Below are positions 14,949 through 22,602 of a stretch of 25,744 nt of DNA, piece by piece; position 1 is the first letter of the stretch, and each line of letters begins with the position of its first letter. Both the position numbers and the translations under genes were made by a program. The notes beneath the pieces are model-generated. The model saw only the letters and a program-made list of their open reading frames with translations, was not told the origin of the DNA and made no database searches. The stretch is taken from NCBI GenBank assembly GCA_045648205.1, contig JAZRNM010000006.1:1-25744 (forward strand). The letters run 5' to 3'. This stretch comes from SIG440 sp045648205. GTDB taxonomy: Bacteria; Bacillota; Clostridia; Monoglobales; Monoglobaceae.

Positions 14949-16685
14949 ATGAAAAAATTATTACTCGGAAATGCTGCGGTTGCTCGTGGTGCATACGAAG
15001 CAGGCGTAAACGTTGTTGCTTCATATCCCGGAACTCCCAGCACAGAGATAACCGAAGAAATTGTAAAATTTGAAGAAATTTACGCTGAATGGTCACCCAA
15101 TGAAAAGGTCGCAGGCGAAGTCGCAATTGGTGCTTCAATTGCAGGTGCCCGCGCAATGAGTTGCATGAAGCATGTAGGACTTAATGTTATGGCAGACCCC
15201 GTATTCACCGTCAGCTACACCGGTGTGAACGGAGGCTTGGTTTTCTGCGTTGCTGATGACCCCGGAATGCACTCTTCACAGAACGAGCAAGACTCAAGAC
15301 ACTATGCAAAGGCATCAAAAATAATGATGCTGGAGCCTGCTGATTCTTCAGAGTGCAAAGAATATACCCGTCAGGCATTTGAACTTTCAGAAAAGTTTGA
15401 TACTCCGGTATTTATCAGACTTTCAACAAGAGTTTCCCATTCTCAAAGTCTTGTTAAACTTGGCGAAAGAGCAGATGTGCCCGTTAAGGACTATGAAAAA
15501 AATCCTGCTAAATATGTAATGATGCCGGGAAATGCCATAAAGCGTCACGTTGACGTTGAAAAAAGAATAGCAGACCTTGTTCAGTTTGCAGAAGAAACAG
15601 ATTTGAATACTGTTGAAAACAATAAATCAAAAATTGGAATTATAACAGCCGGAATCGCTTATGAATACGCAAAAGAAGCACTTGGTGACAAGGCAGATTT
15701 TCTGAAACTTGGAATGGTTTATCCGCTCCCTGAAAAGAAAATTATTGACTTTGCAAAGAAGCACAAGAAAGTTTTTGTAATTGAAGAACTTGACCCGGTT
15801 ATCGAAAATCATTGCAGAGCCTTAGGTGTTAAGGTGATTGGCAAAGAAGTGTTTACTCTCCTTGGGGAATACACTCCTTATATGATAAAAAAGGCAGTTC
15901 TTGGAGCTGATGCACCAAAAACAACGGAAATAAAAGATGTAATACCTGTGAGACCACCTGTTATGTGTGCAGGCTGTCCCCACAGAGGAACATTCTATGT
16001 TCTCAAGAAATTGGGACTTGTTGTTTCGGGCGATATCGGATGTTACACACTTGGTGCAACACCTCCACTTCAGTCGGTGGACACAACCATTTGTATGGGT
16101 GCATCCGTAAGTGCGGCACACGGTATGGCAAAAGCTCAGGGTAGTGAATTTAACAAAAAGCTGGTTTCTGTTATCGGTGATTCAACCTTTATGCATTCAG
16201 GAATCACGGGGCTTGTGGATATTGTGTACAACAAGGGAAACAACACCGTTATTATTCTTGATAACTCAATCACCGGTATGACCGGACATCAGGAAAATCC
16301 CACAACAGGCAGAACTATAAGAGGTGAAGCAACCAAGCAGGTTGACCTCATTGCTCTTTGCAAAGCTGTGGGAATCGACAGAGTTACAGTTTGTGACCCG
16401 TTTGACATCAAAAAGTTCGAAGAAGTTGTGAAGACCGAGGTTGAAGCAGAAGAACCATCAGTTATTATTGCACAAAGACCTTGTGCACTGCTTAAAACTG
16501 TTAAATACAGCGGACATTGCAAAATCACAGATGCGTGCAAAAACTGTAAAATGTGTATGAAACTTGGATGTCCTGCAATAACACTCAAAGATGGCAAAGT
16601 TGTAATAGATAACACTCAGTGCAATGGTTGCGGGCTTTGCGTAAATGTTTGTCCCTTCGGGGCAATTGAAAAGGAGGAAAACTGA
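14949..16685 (+). CDS. iorA: Indolepyruvate:ferredoxin oxidoreductase, alpha subunit
   Basis: This 578-residue subunit has an N-terminal pyrimidine-binding domain (SYPGTPSTEITEE near residue 25, EKVAGEVAIGASIAG). A TPP-binding domain follows (CAGCPHRG near 339, GDIGCYTLG near 358, GDSTFMHSGITG near 410, DNSITGMTGHQENP near 438). A C-terminal pair of [4Fe-4S] clusters is built from CKITDACKNCKMCMKLGCP and CNGCGLCVNVCP. It catalyses the TPP- and ferredoxin-dependent interconversion of aryl-pyruvates and aryl-acetyl-CoA plus CO2. IOR is known to run oxidatively in amino acid degradation (e.g. Pyrococcus) and reductively in aryl-acid incorporation (methanogens). The T-box upstream favours the reductive direction here. 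AAAGGA precedes ATG; the gene abuts iorB. Confidence 0.95.
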   Translation: MKKLLLGNAAVARGAYEAGVNVVASYPGTPSTEITEEIVKFEEIYAEWSPNEKVAGEVAIGASIAGARAMSCMKHVGLNVMADPVFTVSYTGVNGGLVFCVADDPGMHSSQNEQDSRHYAKASKIMMLEPADSSECKEYTRQAFELSEKFDTPVFIRLSTRVSHSQSLVKLGERADVPVKDYEKNPAKYVMMPGNAIKRHVDVEKRIADLVQFAEETDLNTVENNKSKIGIITAGIAYEYAKEALGDKADFLKLGMVYPLPEKKIIDFAKKHKKVFVIEELDPVIENHCRALGVKVIGKEVFTLLGEYTPYMIKKAVLGADAPKTTEIKDVIPVRPPVMCAGCPHRGTFYVLKKLGLVVSGDIGCYTLGATPPLQSVDTTICMGASVSAAHGMAKAQGSEFNKKLVSVIGDSTFMHSGITGLVDIVYNKGNNTVIILDNSITGMTGHQENPTTGRTIRGEATKQVDLIALCKAVGIDRVTVCDPFDIKKFEEVVKTEVEAEEPSVIIAQRPCALLKTVKYSGHCKITDACKNCKMCMKLGCPAITLKDGKVVIDNTQCNGCGLCVNVCPFGAIEKEEN

Positions 16686-16686
16686 T

Positions 16687-17253
16687 ATGACAAAGAATAT
16701 AATGATAGTCGGTGTTGGCGGTCAGGGAACCCTTCTTGCAAGCAGAATTTTGGGTAATACTGTTATTAACGAGGGATACGATGTTAAGGTATCCGAGGTT
16801 CACGGAATGAGTCAGCGCGGTGGAAGTGTTGTTACATATGTAAAATATGGTGACAAGGTTCATTCACCCATCGTTGACAGAGGTGAAGCAGATATAATTC
16901 TTGCATTTGAACTTCTTGAGGCATACAGAGCAATTCCTTATCTTAAAGATGGTGGAAAGATCATAATCAATAATCAGCAGATTGACCCGATGCCAGTCAT
17001 CACGGGCGCTGCCGCTTATCCCGAAAATATTGCTCAAAAAATTGCTAAAAATTGCGACACAACAGTTGTCAATGCTCTTGAATTGGCAGAAAAAGCAGGA
17101 AATTTCAAGGCAGTTAATGTTGTTCTCATTGGTGTTATGGCAAAAACAACAGATATAGCATATGAAAAATGGGTTGAAACAATCAAAACAACCGTTCCTG
17201 AAAAATTTTTGGATGTGAACCTGAAGGCTTTTGAGTTGGGATATAATTTATAG
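16687..17253 (+). CDS. iorB: Indolepyruvate:ferredoxin oxidoreductase, beta (gamma-type) subunit
   Basis: This 188-residue subunit has the KOR gamma-domain fold: a GVGGQGTLLASRILG nucleotide-like loop at residues 9-23 and the invariant EVHGMSQRGGSVVTYVK block near 35-52. It pairs with IorA to complete the oxo-acid:ferredoxin oxidoreductase. ATG 16687 is set by GGAGGAAAA spanning the end of iorA, and the gene begins one base after the iorA stop. An upstream in-frame start inside iorA would add a residue run with no family similarity. Genes before and after give an unbroken iorA-iorB-paaK block. Confidence 0.95.
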   Translation: MTKNIMIVGVGGQGTLLASRILGNTVINEGYDVKVSEVHGMSQRGGSVVTYVKYGDKVHSPIVDRGEADIILAFELLEAYRAIPYLKDGGKIIINNQQIDPMPVITGAAAYPENIAQKIAKNCDTTVVNALELAEKAGNFKAVNVVLIGVMAKTTDIAYEKWVETIKTTVPEKFLDVNLKAFELGYNL

Positions 17254-17264
17254 GGGTGAAAAAT

Positions 17265-18569
17265 ATGGCAATATGGCAACCTGAGTTTGAGTTGATGCCT
17301 CGCGAAGAACTGAAGAAGCATCAGAGCGAAAAACTGAAATGGCAAGTTGAAAGAATGTACAAAAATGTTGAGCTGTTCAGAAAAAGAATGGATGAAGCAG
17401 GGCTCAAACCTGAAGATATCAACGGAGTGGAGGATTTGCACAAGCTTCCGTTTTCGTATAAGCAGGATTTAAGAGACTACTATCCTTATGGTCTTTTTGC
17501 TGTTCCCATGACTGACATAAGACGTGTTCACGCATCATCGGGAACAACGGGAAAACAGATTGTTGTAGGTTACACAGACAACGACCTTGAAATGTGGTCA
17601 AATTGCTTTGCAAGAATTTTGCTTGCAACCGGCAACGACGCAAATTCAATTGTTCAGGTTTCCTATGGGCTTGGACTTTTCACCGGAGGCTTTGGCGCAC
17701 ATGATGGAACAGTCCGGATTGGTGCAACTGCAATCCCGATTTCATCAGGAAACACACAACGACAGATTCAGACAATGATTGATTTTGGAGCGACAGTTCT
17801 TTGTTGCACTCCGTCATATGCGATGTATCTGGGAGAAACAATTGAAGAAATGGGCGTTAAGGATAAGCTGAAATTAAAAACAGGTATCTTTGGCGCGGAA
17901 CCATGGACAGAAGAAATGCGTGCACAGATTGAGGAAAAACTTGGACTGAAGGCATATGATATTTATGGCCTTTCTGAGATTATGGGTCCTGGTGTTTCTT
18001 ATGAGTGTGAATGTCAATGTGGCATGCATGTTTGTGAAGACAATTTTATTCCTGAAATAATTGACCCTGACACCGGAGAAGTTCTTCCGGAAGGGGCGCA
18101 GGGAGAGCTTGTCTTTACAACTATAACAAAAGAAGGATTCCCTCTTATCAGATATCGTACAAGAGATATTTGTTCGCTTAATTATGAACCATGCAAGTGC
18201 GGAAGAACCCATGTGAGAATGAACAAACCCCAGGGAAGAACCGATGATATGCTGATTATCCGTGGTGTAAATGTTTTCCCATCACAAATTGAGGAAGTTC
18301 TTTTGACAGTTGGCGGAAATATTACTCCGAATTATCAGATTATTGTTGATAGAGAAAACAACACAGACACATTCCAGGTTAATGTTGAAATGAGCGAAGA
18401 ATTGTTTGCTGACGGCGTTAAAGGAATTGAAAAGACAACAAAATTGATTTCCGAGAAACTCAGAAGCACTCTTGGAATCGGTCCAAAAGTGAGTCTTGTC
18501 AACCCGAAATCAATTGAACGCAGCGAAGGCAAAGCAAAACGTGTCATTGACAACAGAAAGTTAAAATAA
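17265..18569 (+). CDS. paaK: Phenylacetate-CoA ligase family enzyme
   Basis: This 434-residue enzyme is of typical PaaK length. The start IWQPEFELMPREELKKHQ matches the family. The ATP loop HASSGTTGKQIVVGYT lies near residue 89, YDIYGLSEIMGPGVSYEC near 230-247, a cysteine group CECQCGMHVCEDNF near 248 and CSLNYEPCKCGR near 303. The adenylate/hinge motif GRTDDMLIIRGVNVFPSQIEEVL lies near 324. It activates phenylacetate or a hydroxylated or indolyl analogue to the CoA thioester using ATP. ATG 17265 follows AGGGGTG with six-base spacing; a GTG three codons earlier overlaps that ribosome binding site and is less likely. PaaK next to iorAB is known in Clostridia; here it lies in a T-box operon. 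Confidence 0.92.
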   Translation: MAIWQPEFELMPREELKKHQSEKLKWQVERMYKNVELFRKRMDEAGLKPEDINGVEDLHKLPFSYKQDLRDYYPYGLFAVPMTDIRRVHASSGTTGKQIVVGYTDNDLEMWSNCFARILLATGNDANSIVQVSYGLGLFTGGFGAHDGTVRIGATAIPISSGNTQRQIQTMIDFGATVLCCTPSYAMYLGETIEEMGVKDKLKLKTGIFGAEPWTEEMRAQIEEKLGLKAYDIYGLSEIMGPGVSYECECQCGMHVCEDNFIPEIIDPDTGEVLPEGAQGELVFTTITKEGFPLIRYRTRDICSLNYEPCKCGRTHVRMNKPQGRTDDMLIIRGVNVFPSQIEEVLLTVGGNITPNYQIIVDRENNTDTFQVNVEMSEELFADGVKGIEKTTKLISEKLRSTLGIGPKVSLVNPKSIERSEGKAKRVIDNRKLK

Positions 18570-18593
18570 TTTTATCCGGAAAGGAAGAATGTT

Positions 18594-19016
18594 ATGTTTA
18601 TAAAGCAACTTTCAATATTTGTGGAAAACAAAGCGGGAAGACTTCAGGCAATAATAGACAAACTTGGCGAGAACGGAATAAATATCAGCGCGTTGTCAAT
18701 TGCTGATACAACAGATTTCGGCATTTTGCGTATTATCGCTGATGATAACGAGAAAGCAAAAAAGGTTCTTTCTGAAATCGGAGTTGTTTCAAAATCTACT
18801 GACGTAATTGCTGTTTATATTGACGACAGAACCGGTGGTCTTGCCGAGGTTTTGAAAATTGTAACTAATGCGGGAATAAGCATTGAATATATGTATGCAT
18901 TTCTTGGCAGAACAGAGGGAAAAGCTTTGATGGTTCTCAAAGCTGATGATGAAGCTCTTGCTGAAAAGGTTTTGACAGAGAATGGCATAAAGCTTGCATC
19001 ATATGATGAAATTTAG
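18594..19016 (+). CDS. Tandem ACT domain protein, probable amino-acid-sensing partner of the ligase
   Basis: This 140-residue soluble protein is made of two ACT domains only, about residues 1-66 (FIKQLSIFVENKAGRLQAII) and 70-136 (VIAVYIDDRTGGLAEVLKIV). Each has the N-x-x-G-R/G-x-L loop at the helix start, where ACT domains bind amino acids. No enzyme domain is attached. Proteins of this kind follow paaK/iorAB in many Clostridia and are thought to be regulatory, though no function is proven. GGAAAGGAAG precedes ATG. It is the last gene of the operon and is closed by a 14-bp stem-loop. An aromatic amino acid is the likely ligand given the operon; that is inference. Confidence 0.85.
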   Translation: MFIKQLSIFVENKAGRLQAIIDKLGENGINISALSIADTTDFGILRIIADDNEKAKKVLSEIGVVSKSTDVIAVYIDDRTGGLAEVLKIVTNAGISIEYMYAFLGRTEGKALMVLKADDEALAEKVLTENGIKLASYDEI

Positions 19017-19030
19017 TTTTTTAAAGTATT

Positions 19031-19066
19031 ATACCCCACGTAATGGTTATTACGTGGGGTATTTTC
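19031..19066. terminator. Shared terminator hairpin of the ACT gene and the converging membrane-protein gene
   Basis: ATACCCCACGTAAT (19031-19044) pairs perfectly with ATTACGTGGGGTAT (19049-19062) around GGTT. A short T-rich tail follows on the plus strand. It lies between two converging genes; on the minus strand the hairpin overlaps the end region of the small membrane-protein gene's transcript. Confidence 0.8.
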
Positions 19067-19568
19067 ATTGTGGACTTTTAAACAAAGCAATATCTGGTGG
19101 GTATATAGTAAAAATAAAAAATAAAAGTAAAATTGCACACTGTATTGCAAACAAAAGGGTACTGTATTTTTCGGCACCGCAGGACTGCGCTAATTTGAAA
19201 GCTGAATAAAAAGCAACTGCGACGCAGATATAGAAAGCAGATATATTCAAAACATCCAGATTAAAACCTAAAACACCCGAATAGGTATAAAAAATAATTG
19301 GAATTAGAAAAGTTCCTATAATGGCTCCAAGAGCAAGACCTGATTCAATGCAAGGATATTGTTTCTTTAATTTTGTAGTTACAAATATTGAAAAAACAAC
19401 CATAGGGAAAAAGAGCAACTTCATATGCTCCCAGGTTGATTCGTTTATCGGTGCAAAAAAGGCAATTACAGGACTGTAATTGGACCATTCATATGCAAAA
19501 TGTAAAAGTGTTCCTGCTATTGAAACAAATATTGCACCGAAAATCAGATAAGCTTTTAAGGATTTCAT
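19065..19568 (-). CDS. Small multipass membrane protein, DUF6512-like
   Basis: This 167-residue protein has about five hydrophobic helices. Near its N-terminus it carries LLHFAYEWSNYSPVIAFFAP followed by INESTWEHMKLLFFP, a motif I associate with the uncharacterised DUF6512 membrane family found in Clostridia. No catalytic or transport motif is evident. The ribosome binding site AAAAGGTGAT lies before the ATG on the minus strand. It is divergent from the EamA transporter gene (about 110 bases between starts) and converges on the ACT gene. I could not see a convincing promoter for it. Function unknown. Confidence 0.7.
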   Translation of the reverse strand: MKSLKAYLIFGAIFVSIAGTLLHFAYEWSNYSPVIAFFAPINESTWEHMKLLFFPMVVFSIFVTTKLKKQYPCIESGLALGAIIGTFLIPIIFYTYSGVLGFNLDVLNISAFYICVAVAFYSAFKLAQSCGAEKYSTLLFAIQCAILLLFFIFTIYPPDIALFKSPQ

Positions 19569-19617
19569 ATAACTATCACCTTTTGAATAATTATGTTTAG
19601 TTTTGTATCAAAATTCC

Positions 19618-19646
19618 TTGACTTAGGAAGTTTTTAGATGTATAAT
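19618..19646 (+). promoter_or_regulatory. Promoter of the EamA transporter gene
   Basis: TTGACT (19618-19623) and consensus TATAAT (19641-19646) are 17 bases apart. The start near 19653 leaves a leader of about 28 bases before ATG 19681. Confidence 0.88.
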
Positions 19647-19680
19647 ATCGAAGTATTTTGTCGTAAGGAGAATTAATAGT

Positions 19681-20607
19681 ATGAAAAATATAAAATCCCT
19701 TGGGATTTTGCTATTAACAGCTATGATTTGGGGCTTTGCTTTTGTTGCCCAGCGTGTGGGTGCGGACTATGTGGGTGGATTTACTTTCAACGGAATTCGT
19801 TTCGCCTTAGGTTCATTGTCCTTGATTCCTGTTATCCTTATCTTTGAGAAAAAAGAGATGGACACAAATATTCATGCATCAAAACTCAGGCTCAGCTTGC
19901 TTGTTGGTGTTTTGGCGGGTGTTGTTTTGTTTATTGCAGCAGCACTTCAACAATATGGAATTGAAATCACAAGAAGTGCCGGAAAAGCGGGATTTATAAC
20001 TGGTCTTTACACGGTTTTAGTGCCGATTTTTGGGATATTTATGAAAAAGAAGACCAATCTCAACATATGGCTCGGTGCGATTTTAGCTGTTGTCGGTTTG
20101 TTTTTGCTTTGCGTCACCGAGGAGTGGAAGATAAGCTATGGTGATGGTGTGCTTCTGGTTAGCTCTGTTTTCTGGGCTTTTCATATTTTGATAATTGACC
20201 GCTTTGTAGACAGAATCTATTCAATCAGATTTGCATCTATACAATTTGCAATATGCTCTTTCTTTGGAATTATATGCGCATTGCTTTTCGAAACAATATC
20301 TTTCGATGCGTTGAAATCAGCGTCTGTTCCCATTCTGTATGGCGGACTTATGTCTGTTGGCATTGCATATACCTGTCAGATTATAGGGCAAAAATCTGCC
20401 GACCCGACATATGCATCAATAATACTTTCAACAGAATCGATGTTTGCTGCAATTGGCGGTGTGCTGATTTTGAATGAGACTTTGTCTTTGCGAGGATATG
20501 CGGGATGCGCTTTGATGTTTGCAGGAATTATTGTGTCACAAATTGTACCTAAAAAATCAAAGAGCAGTTTTTCACCAAATGACAACAGTGCCAATGATTG
20601 TCGGTGA
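19681..20607 (+). CDS. EamA/DMT family transporter
   Basis: This 308-residue membrane protein has ten hydrophobic helices in two EamA repeats. The start LLTAMIWGFAFVAQRVGADY and GGFTFNGIRF are typical of the first repeat; STESMFAAIGGVLILNETLS closes the second. Members export or import small metabolites such as amino acids or nucleotide-related compounds; the substrate is unknown. AAGGAG lies before ATG. The family-like part ends around IVVSQIVPKK-type text near residue 293, and the last ~15 residues (SSFSPNDNSANDCR) are read out of frame through the start of the sigG fragment. The original C-terminus may therefore have been altered by whatever joined the two genes. Confidence 0.9.
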   Translation: MKNIKSLGILLLTAMIWGFAFVAQRVGADYVGGFTFNGIRFALGSLSLIPVILIFEKKEMDTNIHASKLRLSLLVGVLAGVVLFIAAALQQYGIEITRSAGKAGFITGLYTVLVPIFGIFMKKKTNLNIWLGAILAVVGLFLLCVTEEWKISYGDGVLLVSSVFWAFHILIIDRFVDRIYSIRFASIQFAICSFFGIICALLFETISFDALKSASVPILYGGLMSVGIAYTCQIIGQKSADPTYASIILSTESMFAAIGGVLILNETLSLRGYAGCALMFAGIIVSQIVPKKSKSSFSPNDNSANDCR

Positions 20608-21079
20608 AATAAGAAGATACCTGAGAGATAATACATCAATTCGTGTAAGCCGCTCTCTTAGGGACACAGCATATAAAGCGTTGTCAGCAAAGGAAAGGCT
20701 TATCAACAGGAATGCAAAAGAACCATCTATTGATGAAATTGCTGCAGAAATGGGTGTGAAGAGGGAAGAAATTTCAGCGGCACTTGATGCAATTATGGAC
20801 CCGGTTTCACTTTATGAACCTGTGTATCACGATGGTGGAGATGCAATTTTTGTGATGGATCAGGTAAAGGATGAAAAAAACATTGATGATTCCTGGCTTG
20901 AAAAAGTTGCCATAAAAGAAGCTTTGAAGCACTTGAATGCACGGGAACGAAATATTTTGAAATTGAGATTTTTCCTTGGCAAGACACAAGTTGAGATTGC
21001 AAATGAAATAGGGATTTCTCAGGCTCAGGTTTCAAGACTTGAAAAAAATGCACTTGGGCATATGAAAAAATATTTATAA
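20579..21079 (+). pseudogene. sigG: 5'-truncated sporulation sigma factor SigG (sigma-G)
   Basis: From VPMIVGEIRRYLRDN to the stop, the 166-residue reading frame closely follows SigG: RVSRSLRDTAYKAL, DPVSLYEPVYHDGGD, IFVMDQVKDEKN, and the region 4 helix-turn-helix KTQVEIANEIGISQAQVSRLEK. Compared with the ~260-residue Bacillus protein, about the first 90 residues are gone. These hold regions 1.2, 2.1 and 2.2 that bind core RNA polymerase. The join lies near 20560-20585, inside the end of the EamA gene, whose stop at 20605 overlaps it in another frame. No ribosome binding site precedes the ATG at 20579. Either this is a true deletion, leaving a dead or DNA-binding-only remnant, or the assembly is chimeric. 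The surviving part has no frameshift. Confidence 0.85.
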
Positions 21080-21083
21080 AGCA

Positions 21084-21117
21084 AGGGGGCAATGATTTGC
21101 TCCCTGGAAAATTTTTC
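21084..21117 (+). terminator. Hairpin after the sigG remnant, possible terminator
   Basis: AGGGGGCAA (21084-21092) pairs with TTGCTCCCT (21097-21105) with one GU, around TGAT. A short AAAATTTTT stretch follows a few bases later. It may end the sigG transcript, though the next gene's ribosome binding site is only 16 bases away, so partial read-through is plausible. Confidence 0.55.
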
Positions 21118-21135
21118 AGGAAGGAGGGGCATCTT

Positions 21136-22236
21136 GTGATAAGCAAATTCATAAAGAAAAATGCAGTTGTTTGCATTGCGGTTCTTTTGGCTGCTGCGAC
21201 AACAATTTTTGTCCCACCGGATATGAAATATTTTGAATATTTTGATTTAAAGACCCTGAGTTGTTTGTTCTGTACCCTGGCAGTTGTTTGTGCTTTAAAA
21301 AATATCTATTTTTTCCGGATAATCGCAAGTGAAGTTGTAAGGCTTTTTAAGAGAACCAGAACTGCAGTTATTGCTCTGGTATACATAACCTTTATCGGTT
21401 CAATGTTCATTGCAAACGATATGGCATTAATTACTTTTTTGCCCCTTGGCTATTACGTGCTCACATCAACAGAAAACGAAGAATATATGGGTTTTACCTT
21501 TATAATGCAAAACATAGCCGCGAATCTTGGTGGTATGTTGACTCCGTTCGGAAACCCGCAAAATCTTTATTTGTACACATATTTTCATATTCCCACCAAT
21601 GAGTTTGTGAAAATAATGTTTTTGCCATTTGCAGTGTCAATTATTCTGATTACTTTATGTTGTCTGAAAGTTGATAATCGTGAACTAAAAATAGAAAAAG
21701 CATATGACAAAAAAATTAATTGGAAAAGAACGCCCATATATCTAATTTTATTTTCACTTTCAATTTTAATTGTGTTCCGAACCATACACTATGTCTGGGG
21801 AGTTTTGATAATCACATTATCACTGTTGTTTTTGGACAGAAAAGCGTTGAAAGACGTGGATTACTCGTTGCTGTTGACCTTTTGTGCATTCTTTGTTTTT
21901 TCTGGCAATATGGCACGAATTCCCGCAGTAAGTAATTTTTTGGGCTGGCTTATTGAGAAAAACACACTTTTTTATGGTGTGATTTCCTGCCAGCTTATAA
22001 GCAATGTGCCGAGTGCAATTTTGCTTTCACAATTTACAGAAAACTATCCGGATCTCCTAGTGGCTGTCAATATAGGAGGAGCAGGAACCTTGATTGCATC
22101 ACTTGCCAGCCTGATTACCTTCAGGGAATACATTAAAAGAGAACCTGAAAATGCAAGAGATTACATAAAAGAGTTTTCGTTATATAACTTTGGAATACTT
22201 GGAATATTGCTTGTGTTTCTTACAATTTTGAAATAA
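21136..22236 (+). CDS. SLC13/ArsB-like anion permease
   Basis: This 366-residue membrane protein has about ten hydrophobic helices. Its text fits the ion transporter (IT) superfamily of SLC13, CitM and ArsB permeases: FIGSMFIANDMALITFLPLG near residues 85-105, the NIAANLGGMLTPFGNPQNLYL motif near 125-145, and SNVPSAILLSQF in the second half. The paired N-x-x-S/T-P-x-G-N-P and SNVPSA hairpins are the substrate-site repeats of this group. Substrate could be a dicarboxylate, sulfate or arsenite; no ars genes are near. I chose GTG 21136 with AAGGAGGGG six bases upstream; a TTG 13 codons earlier lies inside a hairpin. A strong terminator follows. Confidence 0.82.
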   Translation: MISKFIKKNAVVCIAVLLAAATTIFVPPDMKYFEYFDLKTLSCLFCTLAVVCALKNIYFFRIIASEVVRLFKRTRTAVIALVYITFIGSMFIANDMALITFLPLGYYVLTSTENEEYMGFTFIMQNIAANLGGMLTPFGNPQNLYLYTYFHIPTNEFVKIMFLPFAVSIILITLCCLKVDNRELKIEKAYDKKINWKRTPIYLILFSLSILIVFRTIHYVWGVLIITLSLLFLDRKALKDVDYSLLLTFCAFFVFSGNMARIPAVSNFLGWLIEKNTLFYGVISCQLISNVPSAILLSQFTENYPDLLVAVNIGGAGTLIASLASLITFREYIKREPENARDYIKEFSLYNFGILGILLVFLTILK

Positions 22237-22238
22237 AA

Positions 22239-22282
22239 AAAACAACTCAGTTTCTGGATTTCCAGGCTGAGTTGTTTTAATT
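22239..22282 (+). terminator. Terminator of the SLC13-like permease gene
   Basis: AAAACAACTCAG (22239-22250) pairs with CTGAGTTGTTTT (22267-22278). An inner CTGG/CCAG stem occupies the loop, and TTTT with further T-rich sequence follows. Confidence 0.9.
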
Positions 22283-22602
22283 TGTAATCTTTTTGTTTTT
22301 ATGAAAATATATTATATCATATGTTTGAATTATGTCAAGTATTTTCTCGAAAAGTCTTTGGTCTTAAAGTTTTGTTAAAAGTTTCACAAAAACCTTGATT
22401 GTACGGGGTTTTTCGGAAAAAATTGACTAAAAAAAACAAACCCCCGTCTAAAATTTTCAGCAAAAAGCACAAAAACAAGTGGTAAGTTTAGGCACAAAAA
22501 CGAATATTTTCTTGTTGACATTGGTACTGTTTTTAAGTTATTATTTAGTAGAGAGAACACAACGAAGTACTCGAAATAACTAAATTTGAACAGGAGGTAA
22601 CT
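22283..22602 (+). other. Gene-free leader region of the sugar ABC operon
   Basis: About 320 bases without a gene and very AT-rich. It holds one long-range inverted repeat, ACGGGGTTT (22403-22411) with AAACCCCCGT (22438-22447) with one bulged C, that could form a stem about 80 bases upstream of the promoter. It also holds the operon promoter near 22515. I see no riboswitch or clear operator palindrome, and no credible small reading frame. Confidence 0.5.
22515..22544 (+). promoter_or_regulatory. Promoter of the sugar ABC transporter operon
   Basis: Consensus TTGACA (22515-22520) is followed by either TTATTA at 17 bases (22538-22543) or TATTAT at 18 bases (22539-22544). Transcription would start near 22550, leaving a leader of about 50 bases before ATG 22603. 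Confidence 0.8.

Noticed and set aside
16645..16686. Start of iorB inside the end of iorA
   Set aside because: The extension overlaps the iorA ferredoxin domain and has no family similarity; GGAGG places the start at 16687.
14949..18569. iorAB-paaK as a simple aromatic amino acid degradation cluster
   Set aside because: Possible from gene content alone, but a T-box that turns the genes on during amino acid shortage fits poorly with a catabolic role, so I kept the biosynthetic reading as the lead hypothesis and not as proven.
21097..21135. TTG start for the SLC13-like permease
   Set aside because: It lies in a stable hairpin and the extension contains the AAGGAGGGG ribosome binding site of GTG 21136.
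22424..22452. Second promoter (TTGACT) upstream of the sugar operon
   Set aside because: No acceptable -10 sits at 16-18 bases; the nearest TAAAAT is at about 20 bases.
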